DNA of 64,000 nucleotides, taken from the NCBI RefSeq assembly GCF_029211225.1, contig NZ_JARGEM010000003.1, positions 248,001 through 312,000 on the forward strand. The letters run 5' to 3'. Position numbers and translations under genes: made by a program. The DNA comes from Antiquaquibacter metalliresistens (GTDB lineage Bacteria > Actinomycetota > Actinomycetes > Actinomycetales > Microbacteriaceae). The notes under the pieces are model-generated. The model was not told where the DNA came from. It saw only the letters and a program-made list of their open reading frames with translations, and did not search any database. This document shows, in pieces, positions 41,799-50,836 of this stretch. The first letter of the stretch is position 1, and every line of letters starts with the position of its first letter.

Positions 41799-41830
41799 GT
41801 GCCCGGCCCGGACCCGACCGGGCCGGGCAC
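41799..41830 (+). terminator. Intercistronic hairpin after the binding-protein gene
   Basis: Perfect 13-bp stem, GTGCCCGGCCCGG (41799-41811) with CCGGGCCGGGCAC (41818-41830), around a six-base loop. It would protect or attenuate the message and give more binding protein than permease, as is common in such operons. Confidence 0.7.
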
Positions 41831-41851
41831 CACCCTCACGAAAGCGACTCC

Positions 41852-42820
41852 ATGACCACCCTCCTCGATGATGCGCCGGCTCCACCCCTCGCCGACCGAT
41901 CGGTCCCGACCGTGCGACGATCGCGGCCGCGGCGCACCCCGGCAACCTGGCTGCGCGGCGGCGGGCTCAGCAACCTGGTGTTCCTGGCCCCGATGATCAT
42001 CGTGTTCGGCGTCTTCAGCTGGTCGCCGATCATCCAGTCCTTCATCATGAGTTTCCAGAAGACGAACCTCATCACATCGTCGTGGGTCGGCCTCGACAAC
42101 TTCGTCAACGTGCTGAACGATCCGCTGTTGGGCACCGCGGTGGTCAACACGCTGTACTTCGCCGCGATCGCGCTCGTGTTCGGCTTTCCACTGCCGATCC
42201 TGCTCGCCGTGCTGATGAGCGAGGTACGACGCGGCAAGGGGCTCTACAGCGCGCTCGCCTACCTGCCGGTGGTGATCCCGCCCGTCGTCGCCGTGCTGCT
42301 CTGGAAGTTCTTCTACGACGCGAGCCCGACCGGGGTCTTCAACACCATCATCGGATGGTTCGGTGTTCCACCCCAGCCGTGGATACAGAACGCGGTCTCG
42401 GCCATGCCCTCGCTCGTGCTGGAGGCCACCTGGGCCGGAGCCGGGGGCTCGATCATCATCTACCTCGCAGCGCTGATCAGCGTGCCGCCGGAGCTCTACG
42501 ACGCCGCAGAGGTGGATGGCGCATCGGTCTGGCGCAAGATCTGGCACGTCACGCTGCCGCAGTTGCGCGGGGTCATCTTCGTCATGCTGATCCTGCAGGT
42601 CATCGCGACCGCGCAGGTGTTCCTCGAGCCGTATCTGTTCACCGACGGAGGCCCAGCGAACTCCACGGTCACCGTGCTGCTGCTCATCTTCCGATACGCG
42701 TTCCAGAACAGTCTCGGGGGCAACTACGGCGAGGCGACGGCGCTCAGCGTGATGCTCGCCATCGTGCTCGCCGTGCTCTCCTTCGTGTATTTCAAACTGA
42801 CCGAACGGTGGAACCAGTGA
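41852..42820 (+). CDS. Sugar ABC transporter permease, MalF/UgpA type
   Basis: 322 residues with six membrane spans after a basic N-terminus. The cytoplasmic EAA loop is DAAEVDGASVWRKIWHVTLP, which contacts the ATPase. ATG 41852 follows a hairpin and a short leader. The 3' end overlaps the second permease start (GTGA). Partner of the following gene. Confidence 0.92.
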   Translation: MTTLLDDAPAPPLADRSVPTVRRSRPRRTPATWLRGGGLSNLVFLAPMIIVFGVFSWSPIIQSFIMSFQKTNLITSSWVGLDNFVNVLNDPLLGTAVVNTLYFAAIALVFGFPLPILLAVLMSEVRRGKGLYSALAYLPVVIPPVVAVLLWKFFYDASPTGVFNTIIGWFGVPPQPWIQNAVSAMPSLVLEATWAGAGGSIIIYLAALISVPPELYDAAEVDGASVWRKIWHVTLPQLRGVIFVMLILQVIATAQVFLEPYLFTDGGPANSTVTVLLLIFRYAFQNSLGGNYGEATALSVMLAIVLAVLSFVYFKLTERWNQ

Positions 42821-43761
42821 GCATCCTCACCACCCCGCGACTGCGACCGCGGCGTCGCGAACGAGCGGCCGAGCCGACCGGCGACCGCGGCATCCTCTCC
42901 GGCTTCGACCGGCGGCGGCCCTCGGTGCGCGCCTCGATGACGGTGGTGCACGTCGTTCTGCTCGGCGGGTTCGTGATCGCGGGGCTCGGCCCGATCCTCT
43001 GGCTGGCCAAGGCGGCGTTCACCACGACGCAGGACTCGATCCGTGCGCCGCTGGCCCTGTTCCCGAGCGGCATCGACTGGGGCAACGTCGCCCAGGCCTG
43101 GAACGAGGTGCAGGTCAGCCAGTACTTCCTGAACACCTTGCTCGTGGCCGCCGGCGCGTGGTTCTTCCAGCTGCTGATCGCCACGACCGCCGGCTACGGG
43201 TTGTCCGTGCTCAAACCGCGGTATGCGCCGATTCTCAACGGCGCGGTGTTGGCCACGCTGTTCATCCCATCGGTGGTGCTGCTCGTGCCGCTGTACCTCA
43301 CTATCGTCTCGCCGCCGCTGCTGGGCAGGGATGCTTCGCTGCTGAACAACTACCTCGCGGTCTGGCTGCCGGCAGCGGCCAACGCGTTCAACATCCTGCT
43401 GGTCAAGCGCTTCTTCGACAACCTGCCGCGCGAGGTGTTCGAGGCGGCACGCACCGACGGCGCGGGGCCGTTCCGGTTGTTCTGGTCGATCGTGCTGCCG
43501 ATGTCCAAGCCGATTCTCGGCGTCGTCAGCGTCTTCGCGATCATCGCCAGTCTCAAGGACTACCTCTGGCCGATGCTCGTTCTCCCGGATCCCGCGGTGC
43601 AACCGCTGGGTGTGCGCCTCCCCGCGATTCAGTCGCAGACCGAGCTCGACGTGTTCCTCGCGGCACTCGCGATCTCGACGATCATCCCGATCGTGCTGTT
43701 CCTGGCGTTCCAGCGCGTGTTCCTCAGGGGAGCGGGACTGGGCGGTGCCGTCAAGGGTTAG
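42817..43761 (+). CDS. Sugar ABC transporter permease, MalG/UgpE type
   Basis: 314 residues from GTG 42817, overlapping the previous stop by four bases. Six spans; EAA loop EAARTDGAGPFRLFWSIVLP. A basic N-terminal extension (LRPRRRERAAEP) precedes the first span. No ATPase gene follows, so an MsiK-like shared ATPase encoded elsewhere is expected to energise the system. Confidence 0.92.
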   Translation: MSILTTPRLRPRRRERAAEPTGDRGILSGFDRRRPSVRASMTVVHVVLLGGFVIAGLGPILWLAKAAFTTTQDSIRAPLALFPSGIDWGNVAQAWNEVQVSQYFLNTLLVAAGAWFFQLLIATTAGYGLSVLKPRYAPILNGAVLATLFIPSVVLLVPLYLTIVSPPLLGRDASLLNNYLAVWLPAAANAFNILLVKRFFDNLPREVFEAARTDGAGPFRLFWSIVLPMSKPILGVVSVFAIIASLKDYLWPMLVLPDPAVQPLGVRLPAIQSQTELDVFLAALAISTIIPIVLFLAFQRVFLRGAGLGGAVKG

Positions 43762-43770
43762 GGTCGAAGC

Positions 43771-44244
43771 ATGGGGGAGACGATGGATGTCGGCGCGCTC
43801 CTGCCCGGAACCTGGCGGATCGCGGCGACGAACGTTCCGGTCTGGCTCGACGGCTCGCGGCTCGAGCCCACCTTCACCTTCGAGGTGCTCGAGACGGACC
43901 CGCTGGTGCTCACCGACGACGTGGCATTCCGCACGCCCGACCGCGAGGAGAAGCACATCCTCGGCCGCAACGTGTGGCGCGGCGATGCCTTCCATGCACG
44001 GCGCGGAGGGATCCTGCGACTGGCGCGCGGGCGCTGGACCGTCAGCGGTGCCAGCGCTGACGGCACGATCGCGGCGATTCGCGTGGATGCCTCGACGGTG
44101 CGCGCCGCCGGCGTCGACATCCTCGTGCGCTCCGAGGTCGAGCGACCGGAGCTGCGCACGCTGATCGCGCGGGACACCGCCCGGTATGGGCTCACGCTCG
44201 AGGAGTTCGCCTCGCTGAGCTGGACCACACCGACAGCCGCCTGA
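43771..44244 (+). CDS. Hypothetical protein, possibly lipocalin/FABP-like
   Basis: 157 residues. A -10 TAGGGT (43759-43764), overlapping the permease stop, ends six bases before the ATG, so it can be leaderless and separate from the operon. The sequence is beta-rich with LLPGTWRIAATNVPVWLDG at the start, which recalls a beta-barrel ligand-binding fold, but the assignment is weak. No signal peptide. Confidence 0.7.
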   Translation: MGETMDVGALLPGTWRIAATNVPVWLDGSRLEPTFTFEVLETDPLVLTDDVAFRTPDREEKHILGRNVWRGDAFHARRGGILRLARGRWTVSGASADGTIAAIRVDASTVRAAGVDILVRSEVERPELRTLIARDTARYGLTLEEFASLSWTTPTAA

Positions 44245-44262
44245 CGGCCGCTCGCACGGGGG

Positions 44263-44589
44263 CTACAGCGTCGGGAGCTGGAATCCCTCGAGGTCGGTCT
44301 TGACCTCGACCGGACCGTGACCGGTGAGCTTGACGGTCGCCTCGTTGTCGGCGGCTGCCGCCGGTGGACGGGTAAGCGCTCCACCGACGAACAGCGCGCC
44401 GACGAGAACAGCGAGGATCGATCCGGCGCCGATGCTGATCACCGTTCGGGAGACGCGCACGTGCTTGAGCTTCGCTGCAACGGTCATGCCGACTGCGACG
44501 AGAGCGGTCACCGCGAGGGCGATCGCAACGGCAGTCGGCAGACCATTGTCTGCGCCAGCCTGGGGGGCGGCTGTGAGCATGGAGAACAT
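44263..44589 (-). CDS. Small membrane protein with two spans
   Basis: 108 residues from ATG 44589, with AAAGGAA about eight bases upstream. Two hydrophobic segments: LPTAVAIALAVTALVAVGMT and VISIGAGSILAVLVGALFVG, followed by an exposed tail of about 25 residues. Family not recognised. The message leader contains a hairpin GTTCC...GGAAC that includes the ribosome site, which could limit translation. Confidence 0.68.
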   Translation of the reverse strand: MFSMLTAAPQAGADNGLPTAVAIALAVTALVAVGMTVAAKLKHVRVSRTVISIGAGSILAVLVGALFVGGALTRPPAAAADNEATVKLTGHGPVEVKTDLEGFQLPTL

Positions 44590-44727
44590 GCGCTGCTGTT
44601 CCTTTCGGGTAGGAACCGGGCCTGTCGGGTACAGGACCGTGATCCCAGTGGGTCCTCATTTAGGGGGACTCGCTGGTCAGCGATGCCACGGTAGCAGCGG
44701 CCGCTCATCGCCGTCAATCTCGTGTAT

Positions 44728-44744
44728 ACCCCCCATTCGGGGGT
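44728..44744. promoter_or_regulatory. C5/G5 palindrome, possible CsoR-type operator
   Basis: ACCCCC-CATTC-GGGGGT inverted repeat 139 bases before the small membrane protein gene. A minus-strand -35-like TTGACC (44747-44742) touches it. The pattern recalls CsoR-family copper-repressor operators; no copper gene is present, so this is tentative. It could also act as a weak terminator. Confidence 0.35.
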
Positions 44745-44810
44745 CAAAACGGGCGAAGAGAGCGCTCCCATCGGCCAGCGTGCGCGAATAGCGTTGCCGC
44801 TGGTGCGATA

Positions 44811-46625
44811 TCAGTCGTATCTGGCCGTGTTCATTGCGGAATTCGTAGGTGACTGCGCCGCCGCGATCGCGTCCGCGGCGCGCACCAGCGTGAGGTGCGT
44901 CAGGGCTTGGGGCGTGTTGCCGGCCTGCCGGGCGCCAGCGACGTCATACTCCTCGCTCATCAGTCCCAGATCGTTGGCGAAGCCGACGAGCCTGTCCATG
45001 AGCGTGCGGGCATCCGAGAGCCGATCGGAGCGCGCATACTGCTCCACGAGCCAGAACGAGCAGGCGAGAAACGGATTCTCGCCCTCCGGAAGGCCGTCGA
45101 CGCCGGACTCGGTGCGATACCGCAGCAGCAGGCCGTCGTGGAGCAGATCCTCCTCGATCGCACGCACCGTGCCGAGCATGCGCGGGTCGTCGTAGGACAG
45201 GTATCCCACCTGCGCGAGCTGCAGCAGGGACGCGTCGACGGCGGAGCCGCCGAAGTACTGCACGTAGGTCCCACGCACCGAATCGAAGCCCTCGCGCTCG
45301 ATCTCCGCCGCGATCTCCTCGCGGATGGCCTCCCAGCGCTCTGCCGGACCGTCCATGCCGTACTCGCGCACCGCCCGGATCGCACGATCGAACGCGGCCC
45401 ACACCATCACTCGGGAGTGGGTGAAGTGCCGCCGAGGTCCACGGATCTCCCAGATGCCGTTGTCGGCGCGGTGCCAGTGCTCCTCGATGTACGACATCAG
45501 TGCGCGCTGCAACGGCCAGGAGAACTCCGTCTCCTCGACGCCCGCAGCCCGAGCCGCCTCGAGGGCGATCATCACCTCGCCGAAGACGTCGCCCTGAAAC
45601 TGCGTGTAGGCGGCGTTGCCGACGCGCACCGGCGCCGAACCCTCGTAGCCGGGCAGGGTGGTGAGCTCGCGCTCGGTGAGCCGCCGTTCGCCGGCGAGTC
45701 CGTACATGATCTGCACGTCGGCCGGATCCCCGGCGATGGCGCGCAGCAGCCATCGACGCCAGTCGTCGGCCTCCGTGGTGTAGCCGTGTGCGAGCAGCAC
45801 GTCGAGCGCGAGCGCGGCATCCCGCAGCCACACGTAGCGGTAGTCCCAGTTGCGTCGTCCCCCGAACTCCTCGGGCAGGCTCGTGGTGGCGGCGGCGACG
45901 ATGCCACCGGTCTGCTCGTGGGTGAGGGCGCGCAGCACGAGCAGCGATCGGCGCACCGCATCCGCGTACACGGTGGAACCGGTGGTCGCCGCCGATGCCC
46001 ACTGCCGCCACCAGGCCACGGTGGCCTCGAGGTGCTCGTCGACGGGGCACGGATCCGGAGGCGGCTCGTGCGAGCGGAACCACGTCATCACGAGGTCCAC
46101 CGTCTCGCCCTCGGCGACCTCGAAGTCGGCGGTGTGCACGTGGTCGCTGGCGGTGAGCTTCGGCCCGCGCACGATGACGGCGTCGGGACCGGCGATCCCG
46201 ACGAGGGCATGGCCCTGGAACTCGGGCGTCTGTCTGATCCAGGGGAGGGCATCCGCGTAGTCGAAACGAATCCTGAGGTCCACGTGCATGGTGACCGAGC
46301 CCCGGATGCCGCGCACCCGGCGCACGATGTCGGCGCGCGAGTCGCCATGCGGCATCAGGTCGGTGACCTCGACCTCGCCCTCGTCGGTCACCCAACGCGT
46401 GACGAGCACGAAGGTGTCTTCCAGGTAGGCGCGCGTGCTCGTCGCCTCGGGGGCGAGCGGCGCGAGGCGCCACTGTCCGTGATCCTCGGTGCCGAGCAGG
46501 GCGCCGAAGACCGACGGCGAGTCGAAGCGCGGCAGGCACAGCCAGTCGATGCTGCCGTCACGACCGATCAGCGCCGCGGTGTGGCAGTCGCCGATGACGG
46601 CGTAGTCCTCGATGCGGGAGGCCAT
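44811..46625 (-). CDS. Glycoside hydrolase family 15 (glucoamylase/trehalase-like)
   Basis: 604 residues, the usual length of bacterial two-domain GH15 proteins. N-terminal YAVIGDCHTAALIGRDGSID and WLCLPRFDSPSVFGALLG are the standard start of this group. The (alpha/alpha)6 barrel has NWDYRYVWLRDAALALDVLL, EEHWHRADNGIWEIRG and LPEGENPFLACSFWLVEQYA, with the general acid and base glutamates in the WEIRG and EGENPF regions. No signal peptide; cytoplasmic. Actinobacterial members act as trehalases or alpha-glucosidases; which one cannot be decided. Confidence 0.92.
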   Translation of the reverse strand: MASRIEDYAVIGDCHTAALIGRDGSIDWLCLPRFDSPSVFGALLGTEDHGQWRLAPLAPEATSTRAYLEDTFVLVTRWVTDEGEVEVTDLMPHGDSRADIVRRVRGIRGSVTMHVDLRIRFDYADALPWIRQTPEFQGHALVGIAGPDAVIVRGPKLTASDHVHTADFEVAEGETVDLVMTWFRSHEPPPDPCPVDEHLEATVAWWRQWASAATTGSTVYADAVRRSLLVLRALTHEQTGGIVAAATTSLPEEFGGRRNWDYRYVWLRDAALALDVLLAHGYTTEADDWRRWLLRAIAGDPADVQIMYGLAGERRLTERELTTLPGYEGSAPVRVGNAAYTQFQGDVFGEVMIALEAARAAGVEETEFSWPLQRALMSYIEEHWHRADNGIWEIRGPRRHFTHSRVMVWAAFDRAIRAVREYGMDGPAERWEAIREEIAAEIEREGFDSVRGTYVQYFGGSAVDASLLQLAQVGYLSYDDPRMLGTVRAIEEDLLHDGLLLRYRTESGVDGLPEGENPFLACSFWLVEQYARSDRLSDARTLMDRLVGFANDLGLMSEEYDVAGARQAGNTPQALTHLTLVRAADAIAAAQSPTNSAMNTARYD

Positions 46626-46671
46626 CAGCGCCGCCCCGCGAAGCCTCGCCCGTCGTGGCGAGCGCCCCCGC

Positions 46672-47718
46672 TCATCGTCTGGCCTCCTTGCTCAGCAATC
46701 CCGCTCCGGCGAGCACGCGCGCGAGGCCCGCGCCGTCGGGCGCCGCGAACCACGGCACCGCGGCGTGGGCATCGACCGTGCTGCGCCCACCGGCCAGCAC
46801 GGCCTCGCCCGGCGAGAGCTGCCGAATCGCCACCGCGGCGACGTTCTCGGGATGCTCCTCGGCGAACGTGCCGTAGATGGACTCGTCGTGCTGGCCGTCG
46901 TCGCCGATGAGCAGCCAGCGCATCTGCGGAAACTCGACCGCCAGGCGCTCGAGGTTGCCGCGCTTGTGCTCCCGTCCGCTGCGGAACCACCGGTCATGGG
47001 TCGGTCCCCAGTCGGTGAGCAGCATCACCCCGCGCGGGTAGAGGTTGCGTTCGAGGAAGCGCGTGAGGGTCGGCGCGACGTTCCACGCGCCGGTGGAGAG
47101 GTAGATGACGGGGGCACCGGGATGCTCGCGCGCCAGCCGCTCGTAGAGCACCGACATCCCGGCCACCGGCCTCCGGGCATGCTCGTCGAGCACGAACGTG
47201 TTCCAGGCGGCGAGAAAGGGCCGGGGCAGCGCGGTCACCATCACCGTGTCGTCGACGTCGGACACGATGCCGAAGCGCTCCTGCGGGTCGACGATGAACA
47301 CCGGCGTGGCGATGGGCTCGATGCCCTCGGCGCGCAGCGTGATCTCCTGCCAGCCGGGGTCGAGACGCGCCTCGAGGCGCACGTCCACCACGCCGCCGCG
47401 GTCCGGCGTGACGAGGTGGTCCGTTCCGGCGATCGTGACGGTCACCGCGGCGTCGTCGACCGGGATGCTGAAGAAGCTCCGCCAGCCGCGCACCTTCTCC
47501 GCGCGCTGCTTCGCGGCGCCCTCGGCGCGGGCGAGCACGACGCGGCACAGCACCCGCACCCAGTGCGTGGACCCGTAGCCGGCGTACGGGATGATCGTGG
47601 TGACCAGGCCGCGTCGTCGGCCGCGGCGCTCCCTCCAGCGGTGGTAGAGGTCCTCGAGCTTGGCGGCGCGGTGCACGCGCCGTGCGGGCTGGATCTCGGG
47701 CACGACGGATTCAGCCAT
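46672..47718 (-). CDS. App1-like (DUF2183) phosphatase
   Basis: 348 residues. The central HAD-like motif is GIVSDVDDTVMVT (DxDxT type), followed by VIYLSTGAWNVAPTLTRFL and WLLIGDDGQHDESIY, matching the phosphatidate phosphatase App1 catalytic domain. In yeast this domain dephosphorylates phosphatidate; bacterial substrates are not settled. It lies upstream of the GH15 gene on the same strand with a 46-base gap. No membrane span. Confidence 0.85.
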   Translation of the reverse strand: MAESVVPEIQPARRVHRAAKLEDLYHRWRERRGRRRGLVTTIIPYAGYGSTHWVRVLCRVVLARAEGAAKQRAEKVRGWRSFFSIPVDDAAVTVTIAGTDHLVTPDRGGVVDVRLEARLDPGWQEITLRAEGIEPIATPVFIVDPQERFGIVSDVDDTVMVTALPRPFLAAWNTFVLDEHARRPVAGMSVLYERLAREHPGAPVIYLSTGAWNVAPTLTRFLERNLYPRGVMLLTDWGPTHDRWFRSGREHKRGNLERLAVEFPQMRWLLIGDDGQHDESIYGTFAEEHPENVAAVAIRQLSPGEAVLAGGRSTVDAHAAVPWFAAPDGAGLARVLAGAGLLSKEARR

Positions 47719-47730
47719 GCCCCCATCCTG

Positions 47731-48459
47731 TCATCCGGCGAGCGGCTCCATCAGAGCGGGGGAGTTGTTGCGCACGTTGCCGACGGCGCGGTCCACCTCG
47801 TAGAACTGCATGCGACCGGCCTCGTCGGCGCCGGCTGCGGCGACCTCGTCGAGCAGGTCTTGATCGGCCTCGGTGTGCGGGTCGAGCCAGGCGTCGATGA
47901 ACTCCGGCGGCAGGAACACGGGCATGCGGTCATGGATGCCGGCCAGCTCCCCAGCGGAGTCCCGGGTGAGCACCGTCGTGGAGAGCAGCCACTTGTCCGG
48001 GGCGTCGTCGGCCGCGGCCGGATTGCGCCACCACTCGTACAGTCCGGCGAAGACGATGAGTTCGCCGTGCGGCAGATGGATGAAGTTCGGCACCTTCACG
48101 TCGCCGCGTTGCTGCCACTCGTAGTATCCGGTCGCGGGCACGATGGCCCGTCGCTTCTTCACCGCCGTCGCGAAGTGCGACTTCTCCGCCGCCGACTCGA
48201 TGCGCGCGTTGAACGCGGTCGCGCCGACCTTCGGATCCTTGGCCCAGGCGGGCACGAGACCCCATCGCGCGGCCTCCAGCCGGCGCACGGGTTCGGCCTC
48301 GGCATCCCCGCCCTTGGGGATCGAATCGAGCACGATCGACACCCGATCGGTGGGGGCGATGTTGAATGAGGGCGCGGGCAGATCGTCTCCGACGCGGTCG
48401 ATGTCGAAGAGATCGACGAGTTCGGATGCTGCCGACGCGACCACGAATCTCCCGCACAT
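47731..48459 (-). CDS. SRAP-domain protein (YedK/HMCES family)
   Basis: 242 residues. Cys2 (MCGRFV) is the residue that forms the covalent link to abasic DNA; the other active-site elements are FNIAPTD, ATGYYEWQ (Glu) and GIHDRMPVFLP (His). The family shields abasic sites in single-stranded DNA. A normal-length member with all key residues. It is divergent from a TetR gene; no SOS box was seen. Confidence 0.93.
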   Translation of the reverse strand: MCGRFVVASAASELVDLFDIDRVGDDLPAPSFNIAPTDRVSIVLDSIPKGGDAEAEPVRRLEAARWGLVPAWAKDPKVGATAFNARIESAAEKSHFATAVKKRRAIVPATGYYEWQQRGDVKVPNFIHLPHGELIVFAGLYEWWRNPAAADDAPDKWLLSTTVLTRDSAGELAGIHDRMPVFLPPEFIDAWLDPHTEADQDLLDEVAAAGADEAGRMQFYEVDRAVGNVRNNSPALMEPLAG

Positions 48460-48557
48460 GCATCCACGCTCTCACGATCTACCGACGTGGCACAGCGCAG
48501 ATGGGGGTCGGCGCGATACCATTCCTCACAGAACCGTGATGCTGAGGAGGTGTCCCT

Positions 48558-49211
48558 GTGGATGCACAGGTCATGGAGCGTGCCGACGAGACTCGGATCG
48601 CCTTGCGAAACGAGCCGGTCCAGGCCCGCAGCACCGCCCGACTCACGGCCTTGCTGGACGCAGCGGCGGCGGTCGTCGATGAGATCGGCTTCGAGCGTCT
48701 GACGACGGCGATGGTGGCCGAACGCGCGGGCGCGTCGATCGGCACGGTCTACCGCTATTTTCCGGACCGTATCGCCCTGCTGCAGGCGATCGGCGCCCGC
48801 AACCTCGACCGCCTGTTCACGCGGGTCAGCGACGAGATCGGCGACCCTCGACACGACGACTGGTCCGCCGCCATGGCCGCGGCGTTCGAGATCCTCGTCG
48901 AGTCCTACCGCTCCGTGCCCGGCTTCCGTGGACTCCGGGTCGGCGACGTGCTCGACCTCCGTCCCGCGACGTGCGAGCGCACCTACAACTCGATCGTCGC
49001 CGACCGACTGCTGGATCGCCTGATCGAACGCTTCGGTGTGCAGGACAGCCCCGAGCTGCGCGTGCGCTTCGAGGCCGCGGTCGAGGTCTCGGACGCCCTC
49101 GTGAGCCGAGCCTTCGCACGCGACCCGGAGGGCGACCAGCGCTTCCTCGACACCGCACGCGGCACCGTCTCCGCGATGCTCAAGCCCTTCCTGGGCGAGG
49201 CCGTCGGCTGA
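48558..49211 (+). CDS. TetR-family regulator preceding a compatible-solute transporter
   Basis: 217 residues from a GTG with the strong ribosome site AGGAGG (48545-48550). HTH: TTAMVAERAGASIGTVYRYF. The C-terminal domain is helical. It is followed after 129 bases by an OpuC-type ABC operon on the same strand, making it the likely regulator; that intergenic region has a 15-base palindrome (49230-49244). Confidence 0.88.
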   Translation: MDAQVMERADETRIALRNEPVQARSTARLTALLDAAAAVVDEIGFERLTTAMVAERAGASIGTVYRYFPDRIALLQAIGARNLDRLFTRVSDEIGDPRHDDWSAAMAAAFEILVESYRSVPGFRGLRVGDVLDLRPATCERTYNSIVADRLLDRLIERFGVQDSPELRVRFEAAVEVSDALVSRAFARDPEGDQRFLDTARGTVSAMLKPFLGEAVG

Positions 49212-49229
49212 GTGCCGGTCTCCCCGATC

Positions 49230-49244
49230 GCGTCGAGTCGACGC
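49230..49244. promoter_or_regulatory. Palindrome between tetR and the ABC operon
   Basis: GCGTCGA-G-TCGACGC, perfect 7-bp arms, 18 bases after the tetR stop. Candidate operator for the TetR protein, or a short terminator stem. Confidence 0.45.
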
Positions 49245-49340
49245 TCACGGGGAATGACACCGCCTGCGAATACTGTTGAGCTGATTGAGCAGGGCAAGTG
49301 TCGATACGCGTCCGGGGGCGCGGGGAATGAGCCGGAGTCG

Positions 49341-50162
49341 ATGATCGAGTTCCGTTCCGTCAGCAAGCGCTTCGCCGATGGAACGCTCGCGGTCGAGGAG
49401 TTCGACCTCGTCATCCCATCCCGCAAGACCACCGTGCTCGTCGGCTCGTCCGGCAGCGGCAAGACGACCCTGCTGCGGATGATCAATCGCATGGTGGAGC
49501 CGACCGCGGGCAGCATCGAGATCGACGGCAGCAGCATCCTCGATCGAAACCCGGTGCGCCTGCGCCGCAGCATCGGATATGTCATGCAGAACTCGGGGCT
49601 GCTGCCGCACCTCAAGGTGATCGACAACGTCGCCACCGTGCCGGTGCTGAACGGTGTGCCCCGCAAGCGCGCCCGCGCCGCCGCCCTCGAACTGCTCGAC
49701 GTCGTCGGTCTGGATCGCGCGCTCGCCGGTCGCTATCCCAGCCAGCTCTCCGGGGGCCAGCAGCAGCGCGTCGGGGTCGCGCGGGGCCTTGCGGCCAACC
49801 CCAACATCCTGCTCATGGACGAGCCCTTCGGCGCCGTCGACCCGATCGTGCGTGCGGAACTGCAGCAGGAGACCATCCGCCTGCAGCGCGACCTCGACAA
49901 GACGATCGTCTTCGTCACGCACGACATCGACGAGGCGTTCCTGCTCGGCGATCAGGTCGTCATTCTCGAGAAGGGCGCGAAGATCGCCCAGGTGGGCAGC
50001 CCGAGCCAGATCATCGAGGCGCCGGCGAACGAGTTCGTCGCGAGCTTCATCGGCGCCGAGCAGGGCAAGCGCGCCCTGCGTGAGAAGCGCACAGTGACCG
50101 GTGTCGTGCTCGTGGATGCCGAGGGGCGCACCCAGGGACGTCTCGTCGAGGATCCCGCGTGA
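49341..50162 (+). CDS. ABC transporter ATPase, OpuCA/ProV type
   Basis: 273 residues from ATG 49341, with GGAG seven bases before. Walker A GSSGSGKTT, Q-loop YVMQNSGLLPHL, signature LSGGQQQR, Walker B ILLMDEP, and switch His in VFVTHDIDEA. The osmoprotectant group is indicated by its two permeases and binding protein. It lacks the CBS domains that sense ionic strength in longer OpuA/ProV proteins, so osmotic gating may be absent. Coupled by GTGA to the first permease. Confidence 0.93.
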   Translation: MIEFRSVSKRFADGTLAVEEFDLVIPSRKTTVLVGSSGSGKTTLLRMINRMVEPTAGSIEIDGSSILDRNPVRLRRSIGYVMQNSGLLPHLKVIDNVATVPVLNGVPRKRARAAALELLDVVGLDRALAGRYPSQLSGGQQQRVGVARGLAANPNILLMDEPFGAVDPIVRAELQQETIRLQRDLDKTIVFVTHDIDEAFLLGDQVVILEKGAKIAQVGSPSQIIEAPANEFVASFIGAEQGKRALREKRTVTGVVLVDAEGRTQGRLVEDPA

Positions 50163-50836
50163 ACTGGATCCTCGACAACCTCGACCTGATCGGTCGCCTC
50201 TCGCTCGAGCACCTGCGCCAGAGCGCGTTGCCGATCGTGCTCGGCTTCCTGATCGCGATCCCGCTCGGCTGGCTCGCGTTCCGCTTCCGGCTCACGCGCG
50301 GCCTGCTGCTGAGCCTCGCGGGCATCCTGTACACGATCCCGTCGCTCGCGCTCTTCGCGGTGCTGCCCACGATCCTCGGCATCAGCTTCCTGTCGGAGCG
50401 CAACCTCGTGGTCGCGTTGACCATCTACGCGGTCGCGATCATGGCCCGCTCGGTGGCGGAGGCGCTCGCCTCCGTCGATCCGGATGTGCGGCAGGCCGCG
50501 ACCGCGGTCGGCTACGGCGCGTGGCGGCGGTTCTGGACGGTGGAGTTCCCGCTCGCCGGACCGGTGGTGCTCGCGGGGCTGCGGGTGACGGCCGTGTCCA
50601 CGATCGCGCTCGCGACGGTGGGCATCCTCATCGGTGTCGACAACCTCGGCTACCTGTTCACCAACGGGCTGCAGCGACGGATCGTGCCCGAGGTGCTCGC
50701 CGGGGTCGTCGCGGTGATGGCGATCGCGCTGATCGTCGACGGGCTGCTCGTGCTGCTCGGGCGGGTGATGATGCCGTGGGCGCCGCGGCGGACGGCGACC
50801 CGGCGCATCTCGTCTCGCACCGCGGAGGCAGCATGA
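50159..50836 (+). CDS. ABC permease, OpuCB/ProW type
   Basis: 225 residues from GTG 50159 with about six membrane spans (LPIVLGFLIAIPLGWLAFRF; GILYTIPSLALFAVLPTILG). The permease loop is DPDVRQAATAVGYGAWRRFW. Forms a heterodimer with the next gene's product in the membrane for osmolyte import. Stop overlaps the next start (ATGA). Confidence 0.92.
   Translation: MNWILDNLDLIGRLSLEHLRQSALPIVLGFLIAIPLGWLAFRFRLTRGLLLSLAGILYTIPSLALFAVLPTILGISFLSERNLVVALTIYAVAIMARSVAEALASVDPDVRQAATAVGYGAWRRFWTVEFPLAGPVVLAGLRVTAVSTIALATVGILIGVDNLGYLFTNGLQRRIVPEVLAGVVAVMAIALIVDGLLVLLGRVMMPWAPRRTATRRISSRTAEAA

Noticed and set aside
44590-44700. Possible c-di-AMP (ydaO-type) riboswitch before the small membrane protein
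   Set aside because: The leader has hairpins but no match to the conserved core that I know; no claim beyond a hairpin over the ribosome site.
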